A stretch of 64,000 nt of DNA from Hymenobacter jeollabukensis. GTDB lineage: Bacteria; Bacteroidota; Bacteroidia; Cytophagales; Hymenobacteraceae. Below the pieces are notes generated by a model that searched no databases, had not been told where the DNA came from, and saw nothing but the letters and a program-made list of their open reading frames with translations. Positions 23,086-31,946 of this stretch are shown here, one piece after another. Both the position numbers and the translations under genes were made by a program. Position 1 is the stretch's first letter, and every line of letters starts with the position of its first letter. The stretch is from the NCBI RefSeq assembly GCF_005771675.1, contig NZ_VAJM01000004.1:1-64000 (forward strand). Reading direction: 5' to 3'.

Positions 23086-25455
23086 CTACCGCCCGCCGCC
23101 GGTGCTGCCGCCGCCCTGCTGTGGCTGCTGCGACGAGACGTTGCGCTGCTGCATGGGGTTGGGCGTGGCCTGTTGCTGCTGCTGAAACAGCTCGAAGCGC
23201 GAGGGCGCCAGCTTGCGCGGGAAGGCGTTGTTGGAGAGGTCCGTGTCGGCCGTCTGCAGGTAGGGGTCGAGGGTGAACGAAGCCACCGGCTTTTCGGTCA
23301 CGAACACCTTGGTTACCTCGGCGTTGTTGCGGCGCCAGATTTCGGCCGGAATGTTCACCACCTCCTGCGAGCCGTCGTTGTAGGTCATCTGCACCACCAC
23401 GGGCATTACCAGGCCGCCCAGGTTTTTCAGGCTCACCTGGTAGAAGTTCAGGCCCTTTTTCAGGGTTTCCTGCTGCTCGGGCGAGAGCGTGGCCACGTAC
23501 TTCTGGTAACGCGCCTTATCGGTGTCCGACACGGCCAGCTGGTCGTAGCTGTTGTAGAAGTCCTTCAGCTCGGGCCGCTCGTCCACCAGGGTTTTGGGAA
23601 TGTCCTGCAGGTTGCGCTGCTGCGAGAGGGTCTGCGGGGCGGCGTTCAGCTCCTCGCGGCGGCGGGCGTTTTCCACCTCCGGGTTTTTCGAGTCCACCTT
23701 GTACCAGCTCACGCCTTCAATGCTCATATCCGTGTGCTCGGTGCCGTAGAACCAGCCGCGCCAGAACCAGTCGAGGTCGACGCCCGAGGCGTCTTCCATG
23801 GTGCGGAAGAAGTCGGCGGGGGTGGGGTGCTTGTAGGCCCAGCGCTGGGCGTAGGTTTTGAACGCGTAGTCAAACAGCTGCCGGCCCATCACCGTCTCGC
23901 GCAGGATGTTCAGCGCCGTGGCGGGCTTGGCGTAGGCGTTGTTGCCCAGCTGCAGCACCGACTCCGAATTGGTCATAATCGGGTTCTGCAGCTTGGGGTC
24001 CATGCTCATGTAGGGCACAATCTGGCTGGGCTCGCCGCGGCGCGAGGGGTAACCCCGTTCCCATTCCTGCTCGGCCAGGTACTGGCAGAAGGTGTTCAGG
24101 CCCTCGTCCATCCACGTCCACTGCCGCTCGTCGGAGTTGACAATCATCGGGAAGAAGTTGTGACCCACTTCGTGAATCACCACCGAAATCAGCCCGTACT
24201 TGGTGGCCGCCGAGTAGGTGCCGTCCTTCTCCGGGCGGTAGCCGTTGAAGCACAGCATCGGGTACTCCATGCCGCCGATGGAGCCGTGCACCGAAATGGC
24301 CACCGGGTACTGGTAGGGCACCGTGCGCTTGGAGTAGGAGCGGATGGTGTGCGCCACCGACTGCGTGCTGTACTGCCCCCACAGCGGGTTGGCCTCCTTG
24401 GGGTAGTACGACATGGCCAGCACCGGCTTGCCCTCCACGCTCAGGCCCATGGCGTCCCAGATAAACTTGCGCGAGGAGCACCAGGCAAAGTCGCGCACGT
24501 TCTTGGCCGCGTAGGTCCAGGTTTTGGTGCCTTTGGCGCGGCCCTGCTCGGCCTTGGTCGCCTCGTCCTGCGTCACGATGACGACGGGCTTGGCGGCGTT
24601 TTTGGCCTGGGCCAGGCGCTGGCGCTGCGCGGCCGTCAGCACCTGCTCGGCGTTCTGCAAAGTGCCGGTGGCGCCCACCACGTGGTCGGCGGGGGCGGTG
24701 ATGCTCACGCGGTAGTCGCCGAAGGGCAGGGTAAACTCGCCGGTGCCCAGAAATTGCTTGTGCTGCCAGCCGTTCACGTCGTCGTAGACGGCCATGCGCG
24801 GGTAGAACTGGGCAATTTCGTAGAGGTAGTTCTTGTCCTCGGGGAAGAACTCGTAGCCCGAGCGGCCGCCCAGCTTTTTCTGGTCGTTCACCGTGTAGTG
24901 CCACTTCACCGTGAAGGTCACGGCCTGCTTGGGGGCCAGCGGCCGGGGCAGGTCCACCCGCATCATGGTGTAGTTGACGGTGTAGGGCAGCTGGCCCGAG
25001 GCGCCCTTCAGGCGGATGTCGTCAATCTTGAACGAGCCGTCGAAGCCGGTGCGCTGAATGTACTCCAGGGCCCCGAACGACATCCGGTCGCGCAGCTCGG
25101 CGGTCTGCGTCAGCGCGGTCATCGAGTTCGGGGCGTAGATGTTCGCGTCGAGCTGCAGCCAGAGGTAGCTGAGCTTGTCGGGCGAGAGGTTGGTGTAGGT
25201 GATGTCCTCCGAGCCGGTGATGCTTTGGTTGTCGTCGTTGAGCGTGACGCGGATGTTGTAGTCGGCGCGCTGCTGCCAGTAGTCCCGGCCCGGGGCCCCG
25301 GAGGCGGTGCGGAAGGTGTTGGGCGTGGGCAGCTCCGTGCCGAGCTGGGCAAATTTGTCGGTGCCGGAGTGCATCGGCATCGAGGGCTGCTGCGCCAGCG
25401 CCGGCAGGGCTAGCGCGGCGCCCAGGCCGGCGGCGAGAAGGTTGCGAAAACGCAT
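23086..25455 (-). CDS. Secreted M1-family metallopeptidase
   Basis: A 789-residue gluzincin aminopeptidase-like protein. The signal peptide ends LPALAQ near residue 21. The N-terminal beta domain (about 60-260) contains SYLWLQLDANIY. The zinc site is HEVGH near residue 427 with the third ligand Glu in WTWMDEGLN 18 residues later. GSIGGMEYPM upstream takes the place of the substrate-binding GxMEN motif, with Tyr instead of Asn. The C-terminus ends in a Gln-rich and Gly-rich tail (QQQQATPNPMQQ, then GGGSTGGG) without an obvious T9SS domain. Such proteins are periplasmic or surface exopeptidases. The last about 30 residues are low complexity and may be disordered. Confidence 0.92.
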   Translation of the reverse strand: MRFRNLLAAGLGAALALPALAQQPSMPMHSGTDKFAQLGTELPTPNTFRTASGAPGRDYWQQRADYNIRVTLNDDNQSITGSEDITYTNLSPDKLSYLWLQLDANIYAPNSMTALTQTAELRDRMSFGALEYIQRTGFDGSFKIDDIRLKGASGQLPYTVNYTMMRVDLPRPLAPKQAVTFTVKWHYTVNDQKKLGGRSGYEFFPEDKNYLYEIAQFYPRMAVYDDVNGWQHKQFLGTGEFTLPFGDYRVSITAPADHVVGATGTLQNAEQVLTAAQRQRLAQAKNAAKPVVIVTQDEATKAEQGRAKGTKTWTYAAKNVRDFAWCSSRKFIWDAMGLSVEGKPVLAMSYYPKEANPLWGQYSTQSVAHTIRSYSKRTVPYQYPVAISVHGSIGGMEYPMLCFNGYRPEKDGTYSAATKYGLISVVIHEVGHNFFPMIVNSDERQWTWMDEGLNTFCQYLAEQEWERGYPSRRGEPSQIVPYMSMDPKLQNPIMTNSESVLQLGNNAYAKPATALNILRETVMGRQLFDYAFKTYAQRWAYKHPTPADFFRTMEDASGVDLDWFWRGWFYGTEHTDMSIEGVSWYKVDSKNPEVENARRREELNAAPQTLSQQRNLQDIPKTLVDERPELKDFYNSYDQLAVSDTDKARYQKYVATLSPEQQETLKKGLNFYQVSLKNLGGLVMPVVVQMTYNDGSQEVVNIPAEIWRRNNAEVTKVFVTEKPVASFTLDPYLQTADTDLSNNAFPRKLAPSRFELFQQQQQATPNPMQQRNVSSQQPQQGGGSTGGGR

Positions 25456-25644
25456 ACGGTGGAAAAAGGGCGAAAAGGAATCAGCAAGATAATACCACGC
25501 CCGGCAACGTTCGATGAAGAACCAGGCGGCCGGGCGTCTTGGCGGAAGCCAAGGACGTCGGCAAGGTGCCGGGGCTGCGCAATGGAATCAACTAAAGTGA
25601 TTTAGCCGGGGAAAAGTGTCGGATATTGCTTGTAAATCAACTGC

Positions 25645-26259
25645 TTAGCCACCCGTGAACTGATTCAGCAGCAGCATGGCCGCAATGCCGCCGGCCGCCC
25701 CACTGACCACCAGCAGCCAGTCGCGGCGCGGGGTGCCCAACACGCGCAGCACCAGGAAGCCCACGAGCAGAATCAGCCCCACGATGAGCAGCTGCCCGAT
25801 TTCGACGCCCACGTTGAAGCTCAGCAGCTCCAGCACCGGGCGGCTTTGCTGGCCCAGCAGCTCGCGCAGGTAGTTGGAGAAGCCCAGGCCGTGAATCAGC
25901 CCGAAGCCGGCCGCCAGCGCGTTGGCCGGCACCCACAGCACCGACTCGGGCCGGCGCCGGGACGGGCGGCTGAGGCCCGCGCGGCCGGCCTGGCGCAGGT
26001 TGGCCGCGCAGGTCAGCAAAATGGTCACCGGAATCAGCGCCTCGATGACGGCCGGCGCGAAACTGACGACGCCCAGCGTGGCCAGGGCCAGCGTGAGCGA
26101 GTGGCCCACCGTGAAGCTGGTGACCAGGGCCACCACGCGGCGCCAGTCGCTGAGCACGTAGGGGGCGCACAGGGCCAGCAGGAACACGAGGTGGTCGTAG
26201 GCCCGCAGGTTGAAGATGTGGAAGAAGCCGAGTTGGAGGTAGGTCTGAAACACCGACAT
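25645..26259 (-). CDS. HupE/UreJ-family membrane protein
   Basis: A 204-residue integral membrane protein with about six helices. It begins MSVFQTYLQLGFFHIFNLRAYDHLVF-like sequence with the HIxxxxDHLVF pattern of HupE/UreJ_2 proteins. Conserved internal motifs are FTVGHSLTLALA and LIHGLGFSNYLREL with FNVGVEIGQL. HupE/UreJ proteins are linked to nickel transport in other bacteria, but members of this second subfamily have no proven substrate. No hydrogenase or urease genes lie nearby. The -7 element ends only 5 bp before the ATG, so the message may have no leader. Confidence 0.85.
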   Translation of the reverse strand: MSVFQTYLQLGFFHIFNLRAYDHLVFLLALCAPYVLSDWRRVVALVTSFTVGHSLTLALATLGVVSFAPAVIEALIPVTILLTCAANLRQAGRAGLSRPSRRRPESVLWVPANALAAGFGLIHGLGFSNYLRELLGQQSRPVLELLSFNVGVEIGQLLIVGLILLVGFLVLRVLGTPRRDWLLVVSGAAGGIAAMLLLNQFTGG

Positions 26260-26263
26260 GCCG

Positions 26264-26271
26264 CAAAGCTA
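26264..26271 (-). promoter_or_regulatory. Putative -7 element just upstream of hupE-like gene
   Basis: TAGCTTTG on the minus strand followed by CGGC and then the ATG at 26259. Transcription would begin at or next to the start codon. Confidence 0.5.
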
Positions 26272-26333
26272 GCCCAGCGGCCGGTAAGGTGCCGCGCCGC
26301 TTCGGCTCCGCATCGGCAAGTGGGGCCGCCCCG

Positions 26334-26341
26334 TATCTTGC
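26334..26341 (+). promoter_or_regulatory. Putative -7 element (TATCTTGC variant)
   Basis: TATCTTGC, 24 bp before the ATG at 26365. The same variant precedes the nitroreductase gene (55541-55548). Confidence 0.4.
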
Positions 26342-26364
26342 ACCAATAACCCGCCCGCCCACCT

Positions 26365-26787
26365 ATGCGCAAGCAACTCTTCGTGACCGGAGCCCTGCTG
26401 CTGGCCGCCCTCGGCGCCCGCGCCCAGGATACGCCCGTGCTGCCCGCCGTGCCCCAGCCCCCGCCCGACCCTACCCTCGTCAAGCCCGCCACCGACTCGG
26501 TCCAGGCCGTGCGCAACCTTTTCCGCAAGCGCCGCAACGGCGGCACGGCCTACACCAGCGTGGGCGGACTAGTGCTGGCTACCGGCGTGCTGGCCGGGCC
26601 CTTTTCCCTGGGCGCCACCGAATCAGTAGCCATATCGGTGCCGTTTCTGGCGGTGGGCGTAGGCAAGCTGGTGCGCTTCGGCCACAAAAAGGAAGAGGCC
26701 ATCATCAAGCAGTACCAGGCTGGTAAGCCCCTGCCGGCAGCGGTGCGCAAGCGGCTGCGGCAGGAACACTTCGAGCCGGCGCGCTAG
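26365..26787 (+). CDS. Small secreted protein, paralogue A
   Basis: A 140-residue product with a signal peptide (MRKQLFVTGALLLAALGARAQ) and a Pro-rich stretch. Then come a helix DSVQAVRNLFRKRRNGG, a Gly-rich hydrophobic region that could be one or two membrane helices (about 65-95), and a C-terminal motif VRFGHKKEEAIIKQYQAG followed by PLPAAVRKRLRQEHF. The protein at 31309-31776 has the same layout and C-terminal motif (VRF, then YQ-GEPLPRYVRRRLRPEHF), so they are paralogues on either side of the pectinesterase gene. No known family is recognised. Confidence 0.75.
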   Translation: MRKQLFVTGALLLAALGARAQDTPVLPAVPQPPPDPTLVKPATDSVQAVRNLFRKRRNGGTAYTSVGGLVLATGVLAGPFSLGATESVAISVPFLAVGVGKLVRFGHKKEEAIIKQYQAGKPLPAAVRKRLRQEHFEPAR

Positions 26788-26805
26788 CCCCACCTCCTAC
26801 ATACA

Positions 26806-26838
26806 AAAAGCCCCGCCGGCAGCGCCAGCGGGGCTTTT
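26806..26838. terminator. Bidirectional terminator
   Basis: AAAAGCCCCGC and GCGGGGCTTTT form a perfect 11-bp stem around an 11-base loop, between paralogue A and the convergent pectinesterase gene. Confidence 0.9.
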
Positions 26839-26858
26839 CTGATTTAAAGCAGCGGCGC

Positions 26859-29800
26859 TTACTCGCGCACCACGCGGCGCAGGTCGGAGCCGCCGTCGGT
26901 GCTCACGCGCAGCAGGTACACGCCGGCGGGCTGGGCGGTCAGGTCCACCGTGACTTTGCTCTGGCCGGCGGCCACGGCTTGCTCGCGCACCACCTGGCCC
27001 AGGGCGTTAACCACCGTCAGGCGGGCCGCTTTGGCGTAGCCCGTCAACTCCAGCGTCAGGCGGCCGTCGTGGGTCGGGTTCGGGTACACGCTCAGCGAGG
27101 AGCCGGCCAGCGGCTTGCTGGTGGCCGTGATGGTGAGGGCGGCCGAAGCCAGCGAGGCGCAGCCGCCGGTGCCGGTTACTACCACCGTGTAGGCACCGGG
27201 GTTGGCCGTGCCGTTGACGGTGTAGGTCTGGCCGGTAGCGCCCGGAATGGCCGTCGGGCCCAGGTACCACTGGTTGCCGGTCGTGGCCGAGCTGGTCAGA
27301 ATGGCCGTGCCGGGCGTGGTGTACTGCACCGTCACCGTCGGCTGGGCCGGGCGCGGCGTGATGACCACCGTAGCCGTGCTCGTTACGGCGGTGCAACCCC
27401 CGGCCGCGGCTACCGTGTTGGTCACCGTGTAGGTGCCGGCCGTCGAGGTAGCCAGGTTGATAGCACCCGTCGTGGCATTCAGCGTCAGGCCTGTGGTCGA
27501 GGTGAACGTACCGGCCGTGGCACCGGCGCCGAGCGTGGCGTTGACGGTGCCCGTGGAGCCGGCGCAGAGGAAGCCGGCCACTACGTAGCCAAACGAGGCG
27601 GTAGCGGGGGCGGTAATCGTTACCTGCGTGGTGCTGGTGGCAGCGGCGCAGCCCCCGGCGGCAGCTACCGTGTTGGTTACCGTGTAGGTGCCCGGCGTCG
27701 AGGTCGACGGCGTGATGGCGCCCGTCGTGGCGTTAATCGTCAGACCGGTCGTCGAGCTGAACGTGCCAGCCGTGGCGCCAGTAGCCAGCGTCGGCGCGGC
27801 CGCGGCCGTAGCCGAGGTGCAGTACGGAGCAGCCGCGTAGCTGAAACCGGCCGTGGCCGGCGCCGTGATGGTTACGGCGAAGGTCGACGTAACGGCGGCG
27901 CAGCCCCCGGCGGCAGCCACGGTGTTGGTTACCGTGTACGTGCCCGGGGTCGAGGTCGAGGGCGTAATGGCACCCGTCGTGGCATTCAGCGTCAGGCCCG
28001 TGGTCGACGAGAACGTGCCGGCGGTAGCGCCGGTGCTCAGCGTGGGCGTCACCGCCGTCGTGGCGGAGGCGCAGTACGACGAGGCCGCGTAGCTAAAGCC
28101 CGCCGTAGCCGGGGCCGTGATGGTGATGCTGGCCGTGCTCGTCACGGCGGCGCAGCCCCCGGCCGCGGCTACCGTGTTGGTTACCGTGTAGGTGCCGGGC
28201 GTAGAAGTCGACGGCGTGATGGCGCCGGTCGTCGCGTTAATGCTCAGGCCGGTGGTCGACGTGAACGTACCAGCGGTGGCGCCCGTCGTCAGCGTCGGAG
28301 CAGCGGCGGCCGTGGCCGAGGTGCAGTACGACGTAGCTGCGTAGCTGAAGCCGGCCGTGGCCGGGGCCGTTATGGTAACCGAGGTCGTGCTGTTGCAGGT
28401 GCCCGAAGCGGCGTAGGTCACCGCGTAGGTGCCGGGCGTCGAGGCGCTCAGGTTGATAAACCCGGTGCTAGCGTTGATGCTCAGGCCGGTGGTCGAGGTG
28501 AACGTGCCGCCCGTGGTGCCGGTGACGGTGGGCGCGGGGTTGGTAGCCGATTGGCAGAAGGTGCTGGCCGCGTAGCTAAAGGCCGCGTTGCAGGCCGCCG
28601 GGGTGAGGTCCTGGCCGGTCACGTACACGTTCTTGAGCATGGCGTAGCGGCCGGTGCTGGAGCTGCCGCAGCTGAAGTACAGGCGGAAGGTCAGCGTCTG
28701 GCCGGCCGTCAGCGTCACGCCGGCGGCACCGGCGAAGGAGAGGCGGTAGGTGTTGCTGGGGCCGGCCGTCTGGTTGGCCAGCAGAATGGGCGTGGCGAAG
28801 GCGCCGTTGGCCGTGCTCTGCAGGCCGCCTGCCGGGCCGCGCCCACCGATAACATCGGCCGAGTCGGTGGCAAAGCCGCTGCGCGACCAGACCACCGCCA
28901 GCTTGGTGTTGCTGCTGGTGTTGTAGAAAGCCGAAGTGAGAACCAAGGAGTCGAGGCGGATGGTTTTGCCGGCCGCCGCCGTCACCGTGAACTGCTCCGA
29001 GAAGCGGCGGTTCAGGTTGCCGCCCGGGCCGCCCACGGCCGTGCCCCACGACCCGTCGCCGTTGGCCGTCGTGCCGAAGGCCTGGCCGAACACGTTGGAA
29101 TAGGCCCGGATAGCCGGCACGGTCGTGCCGTTCGACACGTACAGGTTGCGCAGCGTGGGAGTGCTGGCCGTCACGCCGGCCACGCGCACGGCGGTGCTGT
29201 CCTGGTTGTTCACTTTCATCGGCCACCACTGCAGCGGCGCCGAAACCGGGGCCGTGCCCGTCACCGTGTTGCCCGTCACGGCCACCGTCTGGGCGGTGGC
29301 GCCGGTGCTGGTGTGGTTGATGGTGCCGGCGTAGGCACCGGCCGTGGCCGCGTTCAGCCGCACGCTGATGGTGGTGCTGGCCAGGGTGTTGGCCGTGGGC
29401 GTCAGCACCAGCGGCGAGGCGGCGGTGTACCAGTTGGTGCCGCCGTTGGCCGATACCTCGTAGCCCGTCGGCGGGGTCACCGTCACGTTGCCGGTCAGGT
29501 TCACCCCGCTCAGGGTGTAGCTCTGCACGGCCGAGGGGCCGCCGGCGTACTGCGTAAATGCGCCCAGGGTGCCCGTCACGCTGATGGTCTGCACGCTCGA
29601 CACCTGAATGGTTTCGGTGGTGTGCGTGGCCGCGCCGGTTTTGGAGGCGCGCAGGTAGTAGTAGTACGCCGTACCGGAGGCCGGCAGCGCGTCGGTGGTC
29701 GAGAAGTTGATGGTCGAGTCGTTCTGCGCCGTCACCTCGTAGATTTTGCTGAAGGTGGCGTTGTCCGAGGAGCGGAACAGCTCGTACTTGATCTGGCTCA

Positions 29801-30953
29801 TGGCCCAGCTGATGTTCCAGCTCAGGGTGGCCTGCGAGGCGCCCTTCACGGCGCGGAAGTTCGACACGGCAATGTCCGGTGCCGCGCCGGTGCAGAAGCC
29901 GGTGGCTACGGCGCACGGGTCCCAGGTGCCGAACAGGCTGGCGCGGCTGTAGGCGGCCGTATCGGCCGGGGTCAGCTGCTGCGACCAGCTTACGCGCTGC
30001 GTCGTGGGCATGAGCGTGCCCGAGTAGTACTTGCTGCGGAACTCGGCGTAGGTAATCAGGCTGGTGTTGGTGCCGGCGTCCCAGGTGCTCCAGCCGGTCG
30101 GCTGCAGCTGGTTGGCGCCCACCGTGCTGCTGATGAACACGGTCTTGTTATTCGACAGCGGCGACGAGCCGGTGGAGTTCTGCCAGGGGCGGCCCAGGTA
30201 ATACAGCGTGCCGCCGGTGTTGGCCGGCAGCTTGGTTTTCTTGAACACGTAGCCGTAGGCCTGGCCCGGGGGCGTGTTGGCGGCGGTGATGTACGAGCTG
30301 CTGGTGCTCGGGCGCGCCTTGGCGTACACCACGCAGTTCTCGAACAGCGCCACCGACGAGCCGAAGATGAAGTCCACGTTGCCGTCGATGTAGCAGTCCT
30401 TGAAGTAGTGGCGCGGCGTGCCGTTGCCCTTGGTGTAGAGCGTGTCCTGGTTGCCCAGGAAGCGGCAGTTCTTAAACGCGGCGCGGTCGGCATTCACCAG
30501 CACGGCCACGGCCTGCGAGCCGTCGCCGAAGGAGTTTTCGAAGGTGATGTTCAGGGCTGAGAAGTCGTCGGCGCCGATGCTGAAGCTGGCCGAGTTCTGG
30601 GTGCCCAGCGTGCCGCCGCCGGGTGCGGCCGTGCTGGCCCCGTCGTCGTAGGTCAGGATGGTATTGGCCACGCTCTCGCCCACCAGCTGCAGGAAGGGCT
30701 TGGTGCTCGGCACCGCTATTTTCTCCTTGTAGCGGCCGTTTTTGATGAAGATGGTATAGGCCGTGGTGCGGCCCGTCGGCGCGGCGTTGATAGCGGCCTG
30801 CACCGTGGTGTAGTTGCCGCTGCCGTCCTTGGCCACCACCACGTCGTAGGCCAGCAGCCGGGAGCTGAGGCCGGAGAGGAGTAGCAGACACAAAGTCAGC
30901 CAGGACCAGCGCAGGGCGGTAGTGCGCCTGGGCAGGGTAGAGGTTTGGAGCAT
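26859..30953 (-). CDS. T9SS-exported pectinesterase with tandem repeats
   Basis: A 1364-residue surface or secreted protein. After a signal peptide (LTLCLLLLSGLSSRLLA) comes a CE8 pectin methylesterase domain at about residues 35-330: DGSGNYTTVQAAINAAP at the start, catalytic GNQDTLY (Gln, Asp), DFIFGSS (Asp) and YLGRPWQNS (Arg). Next are a fibronectin-III-like domain (about 360-460), a beta-sandwich around YTLSGVNLTGNVTVTPPTGY, and a jelly-roll-like region with PGGNLNRRFSEQF. Five tandem repeats of about 84 residues follow, then an Ig-like unit and a T9SS C-terminal domain (VYPNPTHDGRLTLEL ending RVVRE). It would remove methyl groups from pectin outside the cell. The ATG at 30953 (MLQTSTLPRR) gives the best signal peptide. 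Confidence 0.93.
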   Translation of the reverse strand: MLQTSTLPRRTTALRWSWLTLCLLLLSGLSSRLLAYDVVVAKDGSGNYTTVQAAINAAPTGRTTAYTIFIKNGRYKEKIAVPSTKPFLQLVGESVANTILTYDDGASTAAPGGGTLGTQNSASFSIGADDFSALNITFENSFGDGSQAVAVLVNADRAAFKNCRFLGNQDTLYTKGNGTPRHYFKDCYIDGNVDFIFGSSVALFENCVVYAKARPSTSSSYITAANTPPGQAYGYVFKKTKLPANTGGTLYYLGRPWQNSTGSSPLSNNKTVFISSTVGANQLQPTGWSTWDAGTNTSLITYAEFRSKYYSGTLMPTTQRVSWSQQLTPADTAAYSRASLFGTWDPCAVATGFCTGAAPDIAVSNFRAVKGASQATLSWNISWAMSQIKYELFRSSDNATFSKIYEVTAQNDSTINFSTTDALPASGTAYYYYLRASKTGAATHTTETIQVSSVQTISVTGTLGAFTQYAGGPSAVQSYTLSGVNLTGNVTVTPPTGYEVSANGGTNWYTAASPLVLTPTANTLASTTISVRLNAATAGAYAGTINHTSTGATAQTVAVTGNTVTGTAPVSAPLQWWPMKVNNQDSTAVRVAGVTASTPTLRNLYVSNGTTVPAIRAYSNVFGQAFGTTANGDGSWGTAVGGPGGNLNRRFSEQFTVTAAAGKTIRLDSLVLTSAFYNTSSNTKLAVVWSRSGFATDSADVIGGRGPAGGLQSTANGAFATPILLANQTAGPSNTYRLSFAGAAGVTLTAGQTLTFRLYFSCGSSSTGRYAMLKNVYVTGQDLTPAACNAAFSYAASTFCQSATNPAPTVTGTTGGTFTSTTGLSINASTGFINLSASTPGTYAVTYAASGTCNSTTSVTITAPATAGFSYAATSYCTSATAAAAPTLTTGATAGTFTSTTGLSINATTGAITPSTSTPGTYTVTNTVAAAGGCAAVTSTASITITAPATAGFSYAASSYCASATTAVTPTLSTGATAGTFSSTTGLTLNATTGAITPSTSTPGTYTVTNTVAAAGGCAAVTSTFAVTITAPATAGFSYAAAPYCTSATAAAAPTLATGATAGTFSSTTGLTINATTGAITPSTSTPGTYTVTNTVAAAGGCAAATSTTQVTITAPATASFGYVVAGFLCAGSTGTVNATLGAGATAGTFTSTTGLTLNATTGAINLATSTAGTYTVTNTVAAAGGCTAVTSTATVVITPRPAQPTVTVQYTTPGTAILTSSATTGNQWYLGPTAIPGATGQTYTVNGTANPGAYTVVVTGTGGCASLASAALTITATSKPLAGSSLSVYPNPTHDGRLTLELTGYAKAARLTVVNALGQVVREQAVAAGQSKVTVDLTAQPAGVYLLRVSTDGGSDLRRVVRE
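27345..28600 (-). repeat. Five coding tandem repeats of about 252 bp
   Basis: Each unit encodes (A)GFSYAAxxYC, then GATAGTFxSTTGLxxNATTG, then a PGTYTVTNTVAAAGGC stretch, and ends with an ITAPAT linker. Units two to four are nearly identical in protein, and long stretches are alike in DNA. The first and fifth units have diverged most. Confidence 0.9.
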
Positions 30954-31308
30954 GCAGAATGCGGTTAAGGTGAGAATCACCTGAATATTAGCTCCCTGAA
31001 ACTGGCCTTCCGCACTGCCCGGCGGGCCTTTATTTGTGCAAACGTTGTCGGGAACGTTGCCGGGACGGGCATTCCCGCGTCGGGAATAGGTGAGTGCTTA
31101 CTATATCCACCCCAAACGTTTTCGGTCAGACGCCAGCGTTGTTCCATTTTCCTTGCCGCCACTGCCTATGCCAGTGCCCTGATGGGGCTGCCGCAATGCT
31201 TGCCCATGCCAGATCAGCGCCTTTGTTTAGTGGGCGACGCCAGTAAAATTTTGTCTCGCCTCAACCATCGGAGCTATAAGTGGCTCCTGCGAGTAAATCC
31301 GCTTGTCT
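30954..31308. other. Intergenic, divergent promoter region
   Basis: 355 bp between the pectinesterase gene (minus) and paralogue B (plus), so both promoters should be here. No match to TAnnTTTG in good position and no repeat was seen. A CCGGGACGG...CCCGCGTCGGG stretch near 31060-31085 could form a weak hairpin. Confidence 0.5.
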
Positions 31309-31776
31309 ATGTCCGTTAGCCGTTTCCGCTCATTCGCTTTCCCGGCGTTCCTGCTTGTCCTGTGGCTGGCCAGCCTTGGGCGCCCCACCCCGGCGGCGGC
31401 ACAGCTGCCCGGTGGGCGTAGCCATACCCTCGAAGACACCGTGTTTGCCGTGCGACGCCTTTTCGCCGCCTACGACGGCAAGGGCACGGCTATGCTGGCC
31501 CGTAGCGCCGGCGTGCTGAGCGCCTTCGGCGTGGCCACCTTGCTGCCCGCTCCTTTTGGCGCGCCCGGGCTCAAGCAAACCATAGCCGGCGTCGGCCTGC
31601 TGTCCGGCAGCGTTGGGGCCGTGCTTGGGTTGAGCCGCATGGTGCGCTTCAGCGCCCGGCACCGCGACGAGGTATTGGCCGCTTATCAGCAGGGCGAGCC
31701 GCTGCCGCGCTACGTGCGCCGCCGCCTGCGCCCCGAGCACTTTCAGCCCGGCGGGCAGCGCGCCTCGGCCCTGTAG
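31309..31776 (+). CDS. Small secreted protein, paralogue B
   Basis: A 155-residue product with a signal peptide ending PTPAAAQ (about residue 32). It shares with paralogue A (26365-26787) a helix DTVFAVRRLFAAYDGKG, a hydrophobic Gly/Ala-rich segment (about 70-105) and the C-terminal block SRMVRFSARHRDEVLAAYQQ then GEPLPRYVRRRLRPEHF. About one third of the aligned residues look identical by eye, most of them in the C-terminal 40. Family and function are unknown; the arrangement suggests a short envelope protein with a membrane hairpin and a basic cytoplasmic or periplasmic tail. The start is ATG 31309 rather than the TTG two codons earlier. Confidence 0.75.
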   Translation: MSVSRFRSFAFPAFLLVLWLASLGRPTPAAAQLPGGRSHTLEDTVFAVRRLFAAYDGKGTAMLARSAGVLSAFGVATLLPAPFGAPGLKQTIAGVGLLSGSVGAVLGLSRMVRFSARHRDEVLAAYQQGEPLPRYVRRRLRPEHFQPGGQRASAL

Positions 31777-31845
31777 CGCCGGCCGCTCCGACGACAATCC
31801 GGAACTGGGGCCACAAAATCGTGGCGCTGATCTGCCGTTCAGACG

Positions 31846-31887
31846 TACGCCCCAACTCCCCGGCGGGCCGGCAGGAGTTGGGGCGTA
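31846..31887. terminator. Perfect inverted repeat between convergent genes
   Basis: TACGCCCCAACTCC at 31846-31859 pairs with 31874-31887 around 14 bases. It lies between paralogue B and the propeller lipoprotein; there is no clear T-run, so termination is likely but not certain. Confidence 0.5.
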
Positions 31888-31946
31888 TGCGTTGGGAACC
31901 GGTTGTCGGGAGCTGCTGGCGCTATGCCAAGGCCCGCCAACAACGG

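Noticed and set aside
22903-25413. 836-residue frame opposite the M1 peptidase
   Set aside because: Composition-driven antisense frame rich in His, Val and Gly; the opposite strand encodes an intact metallopeptidase.
27345-28600. CRISPR-like array
   Set aside because: The period is about 252 bp and the repeats are in-frame coding units, not direct repeats with spacers.
26979-30560. 1193-residue frame opposite the pectinesterase
   Set aside because: The low-complexity Arg/Gly/Ala product arises from the GC-rich repeat in the real gene.
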